From Akkermansia muciniphila (GTDB lineage Bacteria; Verrucomicrobiota; Kiritimatiellia; RFP12; JAAYNR01), in the NCBI GenBank assembly GCA_945870025.1, contig CAMBQN010000030.1, forward strand, positions 1-32,687: a stretch of 32,687 nt of DNA, given 5' to 3'. Shown here piece by piece: positions 30,113 through 32,687 of this stretch. Both the position numbers and the translations under genes were made by a program. Below the pieces are notes generated by a model. The model searched no databases, was not told the DNA's origin, and saw only the letters and a list, made by a program, of their open reading frames with translations. Numbering within the stretch: the stretch's first letter is position 1; each line of letters starts with the position of its first letter.

Positions 30113-31186
30113 ATGCCGATTCGTTTGAGTCGTTTTGAAATACCCAAGCGGGTGGTGAAGGAAGAGAAGGGGTCAACCCTTACGTACGCGCGCTTTGTGG
30201 CCGAACCGTTTGAGGTGGGCTACGCCCGCACCGTCGGTAATTCGCTGCGCCGGGTGCTGCTCTCATCCATTGAGGGTGTGGCGATCACGTCCGTGCGCAT
30301 CCGCGGCGCCAACCATGAGTTCTGCGCGCTGCCGGGCGTGAGCGAGGATGTCACCGATATCATCCTCAACCTCAAGCGCGTGCTGCTCAAGAGCTATACC
30401 CGCGCGCCGCGCTGGATTGCCCTGCGCCGGAAGGGCCCGTGCGTCATCACCGCCTGTGATTTTGAGGCGGACAACAGCGTCGAGGTGCTGAATCCCACCC
30501 AGCCCATCGCGACGTTGGACGCCGACGGCGAAATCGATATGGAGGTCGAGATCCGCACCGGACGCGGCTTCTTCCCCGCCGAGCGGAACAAGGAGGATGA
30601 GCAGGAGATCGGACGCATTCCGATCGATAGCATCTTCTCGCCGGTGACGCGCGTCAACTATTCGGTCGAAAACACCCGCGTGGGCCAGCGGATCGATTAC
30701 GAGAAGCTCGTTCTCGACATCTGGACCGACGGCCGTGTCGCCCCGGATGAGGCGCTGAAAACCGCCGCCGCGATCTTGCGCCATCACCTCGATGTGTTTG
30801 TGGATTACAGCGAGGAGATCGTCGAGTTTGAAGAGGCCGAACGGAAGGTCGACGAGGAGCGCGACCGTCTGCGCAAGGTCCTCAACATGAGCGTCAACGA
30901 GATTGAACTCAGTGTCCGCGCCGCCAACTGTCTGAATAACGCCAACATCACCTCCGTGGGCGAGCTGGCGAACAAGACCGAGGTGGACATGCTGAAGTAT
31001 CGTAACTTCGGCAAGAAGTCACTGAACGAGATCAAGGACAAGCTGGTCGAACTGGGCCTGTGCCTGGGCTTCAAGTTTGACCCCACGCTGCTGGCGCCCC
31101 GCCCGGAAGCGAAGCCGGAAGCGAAATCGGACGAAAAGTCGGACGAAAAGTCGGATGAAAAGTCGGACGAACAATCGGACGAGTGA
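30113..31186 (+). CDS. rpoA: DNA-directed RNA polymerase subunit alpha, with repetitive C-terminal tail
   Basis: Alpha dimerises to nucleate RNA polymerase, and its C-terminal domain binds UP elements and activators. I chose the ATG at 30113 behind AAAGGA, giving MPIRLSRFEIPKRV; an upstream ATG at 30056 would add 19 odd residues. The N-terminal domain (about 1-235) has GNSLRRVLLSSIEG. The C-terminal domain (about 255-320) keeps Arg269, equivalent to E. coli Arg265 for DNA contact, and the NFGKKSLNEIKDKL helix. After it, about 30 residues repeat EAKP and SDEK units, which is not part of the family fold. Confidence 0.97.
   Translation: MPIRLSRFEIPKRVVKEEKGSTLTYARFVAEPFEVGYARTVGNSLRRVLLSSIEGVAITSVRIRGANHEFCALPGVSEDVTDIILNLKRVLLKSYTRAPRWIALRRKGPCVITACDFEADNSVEVLNPTQPIATLDADGEIDMEVEIRTGRGFFPAERNKEDEQEIGRIPIDSIFSPVTRVNYSVENTRVGQRIDYEKLVLDIWTDGRVAPDEALKTAAAILRHHLDVFVDYSEEIVEFEEAERKVDEERDRLRKVLNMSVNEIELSVRAANCLNNANITSVGELANKTEVDMLKYRNFGKKSLNEIKDKLVELGLCLGFKFDPTLLAPRPEAKPEAKSDEKSDEKSDEKSDEQSDE
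31103..31186 (+). repeat. 12-bp tandem repeat at the 3' end of rpoA
   Basis: Two copies of CCGGAAGCGAAR (31103-31126) precede four copies plus a part copy of TCGGACGAAAAG (31127 to about 31185, a few substitutions). In protein these read two EAKP-like units followed by SDEK units, ending SDEQSDE. Unit length is a multiple of three, so copy-number change would keep the frame. The stop follows immediately. Confidence 0.85.
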
Positions 31187-31287
31187 CCGGACGCGTAGGA
31201 CACAAGTCCTTGGGAGTGTTTGAAGAGTAACCGCAACAATACGTTTGATCGCGCGGCATCGCACGCCGCCGTCGGATTGGAATCATC
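31187..31287 (+). other. rpoA-rplQ gap
   Basis: This 101-base gap holds two small hairpins: 31197-31201/31206-31210 (5 bp, 4-base loop) and 31253-31257/31265-31269 (5 bp, 7-base loop). There is no clear promoter or terminator. The rplQ ribosome site is weak (TTGGA). Confidence 0.3.
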
Positions 31288-31683
31288 ATGCGCCACCGCA
31301 AAGTAGCCAAAAAGTTCGGCCGGAGCTCGTCTCACCGCGAGCAGCTCCTGCGCTCGCTTGTCGTGAACCTGATCCTCCGGGATCGCATCGAAACCACGCT
31401 GCCCAAGGCCAAGCAGACCCGGCGCGACGCCGAGAAGATCGTCACGCTGGCTCGCAAGGGCACGCTGTCCGCGCGCCGTCTGGCCGCGTCGCGCCTGAAT
31501 AGCCCTGAGGCCGTTCAGAAGCTCTTCGACGCCGTCGCCCCGGTGATGGTCGACCGCCCCGGCGGCTATACCCGCATCGTCAAAATCGGCCAGCGCCGCG
31601 GCGACAACGCCGAAATGGCCCTGATCGAGTGGGTCACCCTGCCCGCCGCCACGGCCGCGGCAGCCCCCGCCGCCCAGGCGTAG
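31288..31683 (+). CDS. rplQ: Large-subunit ribosomal protein L17 (bL17)
   Basis: L17 is located near the tunnel exit. The 131-residue protein has MRHRKVAKKFGRSSSHREQLLRSLVVNLILRDRIETTLPKAKQTRRDAEKIVTLA, followed by RPGGYTRIVKIGQRRGDNAEMALIEWV, the family signatures. It ends with an alanine/proline-rich tail (about 119-131), often seen in GC-rich genomes. It is the last gene of the block and is followed 17 bases later by a strong terminator. Confidence 0.97.
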   Translation: MRHRKVAKKFGRSSSHREQLLRSLVVNLILRDRIETTLPKAKQTRRDAEKIVTLARKGTLSARRLAASRLNSPEAVQKLFDAVAPVMVDRPGGYTRIVKIGQRRGDNAEMALIEWVTLPAATAAAAPAAQA

Positions 31684-31700
31684 ACGAACGACACCAGACT

Positions 31701-31744
31701 CCAAACGACGGCCGGATGCCTCCGCATCCGGCCGTTTCGTTTGG
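31701..31744 (+). terminator. Terminator at the end of the ribosomal protein block
   Basis: CCAAACGA (31701-31708) and CGGCCGGATGC (31709-31719) pair with GCATCCGGCCG (31724-31734) and TCGTTTGG (31737-31744), giving 19 bp with a two-T bulge and a 4-base CTCC loop. Read as a shorter stem, it is followed by the T-rich TTTCGTTTGG. It lies 17 bases after the rplQ stop and is nearly symmetric, so it could act in both directions. Confidence 0.8.
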
Positions 31745-32044
31745 GCGTTGGGGTTGCGGGAAGGCCCGTCCCTTGCGGGGTTCCGACTTCCCTCGACGCC
31801 CGCCGACTCCGCAATGATGGGAGTCGCCCCTAGTCGAAGTCAGTCGAAAAAGACGGTGGATTCGGGCCCGTCCCTGACGGGGTTTATGAGAATTGCTGCG
31901 CTGGTTCGCAGTGCTCTTGACACTTTTTCAGGCTTCTGCCATGCTCATCGCCATGCCGTAGCGGTGTCAAACCGGTTACGGCATGCTTTCGGCCCGTGTG
32001 GGCCGGTGCAGGGCGAAAAGCGATTTTTTATCAATCACCACCCC
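31745..32044. other. Non-coding region with direct repeats and a palindrome
   Basis: No gene is supported in these 300 bases. A 20-base direct repeat, GGCCCGTCCC-then-CGGGGTT type, occurs at 31763-31782 and 31865-31884 with two or three differences. TTGACA (31917-31922) is followed 17 bases later by the weak -10 candidate CATGCT (31940-31945). A long palindrome (31952-31985) and a hairpin (31990-31995/32000-32005) follow, then a run of six T (32024-32029) too far from a stem to be a terminator. Confidence 0.4.
31917..31985 (+). promoter_or_regulatory. Candidate promoter plus palindromic operator upstream of the last gene
   Basis: A perfect -35 box TTGACA (31917-31922) has only a 3/6 match at -10 (CATGCT, 31940-31945). 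Just downstream, CATGCCGTA (31952-31960) pairs with TACGGCATG (31977-31985), enclosing CGGT/ACCG (31962-31965/31971-31974) with a GTCAA loop. As DNA this is a large dyad near the expected transcription start, suited to a repressor; as RNA it is a stable leader hairpin. Either reading is inference. Confidence 0.35.
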
Positions 32045-32687
32045 ATGAACCTCTTCTCCAAATACGGCGGTTACCGCAAACTGGACTCCTACACGGTGGC
32101 TTCGGTCATTCAGTTCGGAACCTGGCGCTTCTGCACCACTTTTCTGGACCGCCGCAACGACCCGGCGGGACGGCAATTCGACCAGATGACCCAGGCCGCG
32201 CGTTCGGGTCGGGTGAACATCGCCGAGGGTTCGGAGCGGGCCAGCACCTCGACGGAGACCGAGATGAAGCTCACCGACGTGGCCCGCGCCAGTCTCGCCG
32301 AACTGAAGAACGATTACGAATTCTGGCTGCTGTCGCGCCGCAAACTGCCGTGGAAGGTGCCTTCGCCGGAGGCCTGCGCCGTGCTGGACCTGCGGCTCGA
32401 CCCGAACCCGCTGGGCGAGGGCGACGGTCTGCACGAGGCCTCGGCCTATCTGCTGGCGCAGTACGCCAAGTTCGCCCATTGGCTGGACAGCGACGACCCC
32501 GATCTCGCGGCCAATGCCCTGCTGCTCCTGATCGGCCGGGCGTTGAACATGCTCGGTCGCCAGAAGGAGGCGCAGGGCGAAGCCTTTCGCAAAGAGGGCG
32601 GCTTCCGCGAGCGCCTGACCGCCGCGCGGCTCGAAACCCGCGACCAGCAGCAGGTTGAGGCCGGCGCGCCAGTCTGCCCCGAGTGCG
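32045..32687 (+). CDS. Four-helix-bundle protein of the rRNA-intervening-sequence family, suffix-domain type (3' end cut)
   Basis: The frame is open from ATG 32045 to the window end (214 codons, no stop). The family is recognised from FGTWRFCTTFLDRRNDPAG (about 24-42), RSGRVNIAEGSERAS (53-67) and TSTETEMKLTDVARASLAEL, which match four-helix-bundle proteins related to those encoded in 23S rRNA intervening sequences. Longer members carry a suffix domain and often a C-terminal zinc ribbon; the CPEC at 211-214 fits its first half. The molecular role of the family is unknown. No good ribosome site precedes the ATG; a GTG at 32006 is an alternative. It is outside the ribosomal operon and probably has its own promoter. 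Confidence 0.8.
   Translation, partial: MNLFSKYGGYRKLDSYTVASVIQFGTWRFCTTFLDRRNDPAGRQFDQMTQAARSGRVNIAEGSERASTSTETEMKLTDVARASLAELKNDYEFWLLSRRKLPWKVPSPEACAVLDLRLDPNPLGEGDGLHEASAYLLAQYAKFAHWLDSDDPDLAANALLLLIGRALNMLGRQKEAQGEAFRKEGGFRERLTAARLETRDQQQVEAGAPVCPEC

Noticed and set aside
32000..32030. Terminator formed by the 31990-32005 hairpin and the six-T run
   Set aside because: About 18 bases separate the stem from the T run, so it does not have intrinsic terminator geometry.
31996..32658. A 220-codon plus-strand frame overlapping the last gene
   Set aside because: It is shifted relative to the clear four-helix-bundle frame starting at 32045, and its translation is Arg/Gly/Pro-rich without family resemblance.

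Overview
This GC-rich window is almost entirely core translation and transcription machinery, all on the + strand. It joins gene clusters that are separate operons in many bacteria: tRNA-Thr-tuf-rpmG-tRNA-Trp-secE-nusG, rplKAJL-rpoBC (rif), rpsL-rpsG-fusA (str), rpsJ to rpsQ (S10), rplN to secY-adk-map (spc), and rpmJ-rpsM-rpsK-rpsD-rpoA-rplQ (alpha). The joined run ends in a strong hairpin terminator after rplQ. The last ~1 kb is a non-coding stretch with a palindrome, then the start of a four-helix-bundle protein gene cut by the window end.

Organism: a Gram-negative-type bacterium. I lean towards the PVC superphylum (Kiritimatiellota, Lentisphaerota or Verrucomicrobiota). The reasons are an enlarged EF-Tu switch I loop, an EF-G with an atypical domain IV, no rpmD between rpsE and rplO, tuf upstream of secE rather than after fusA, and the four-helix-bundle suffix-type protein. 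This is inference from remembered family features; a phylogeny of RpoB or RpoC would settle it.

Layout: 1-145 repeat element; ~170-199 promoter; 381-456 tRNA-Thr; 496-2877 tuf, rpmG, tRNA-Trp, secE, nusG; 2961-5093 rplKAJL; 5112-5160 attenuator; 5216-13304 rpoBC; 13379-16454 rpsL, rpsG, fusA; 16462-21428 S10 block; 21425-28227 spc block with secY, adk and map; 28246-28275 internal promoter; 28306-31683 alpha block; 31701-31744 terminator; 31745-32044 non-coding; 32045-end four-helix-bundle gene. Many genes abut or overlap by 1-17 bases, so translational coupling is probable.

The genes supply ribosomal proteins of both subunits, all three large core RNA polymerase subunits, two elongation factors, NusG and SecE/SecY, plus adenylate kinase and methionine aminopeptidase. 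I see no defence, CRISPR, phage or biosynthetic system. The points most worth a second look are: the EF-G in the str position, whose domain IV tip looks unlike a translocase; the altered EF-Tu switch I; and seven-base tandem repeats in three intergenic gaps, two of them folded as inverted repeats.
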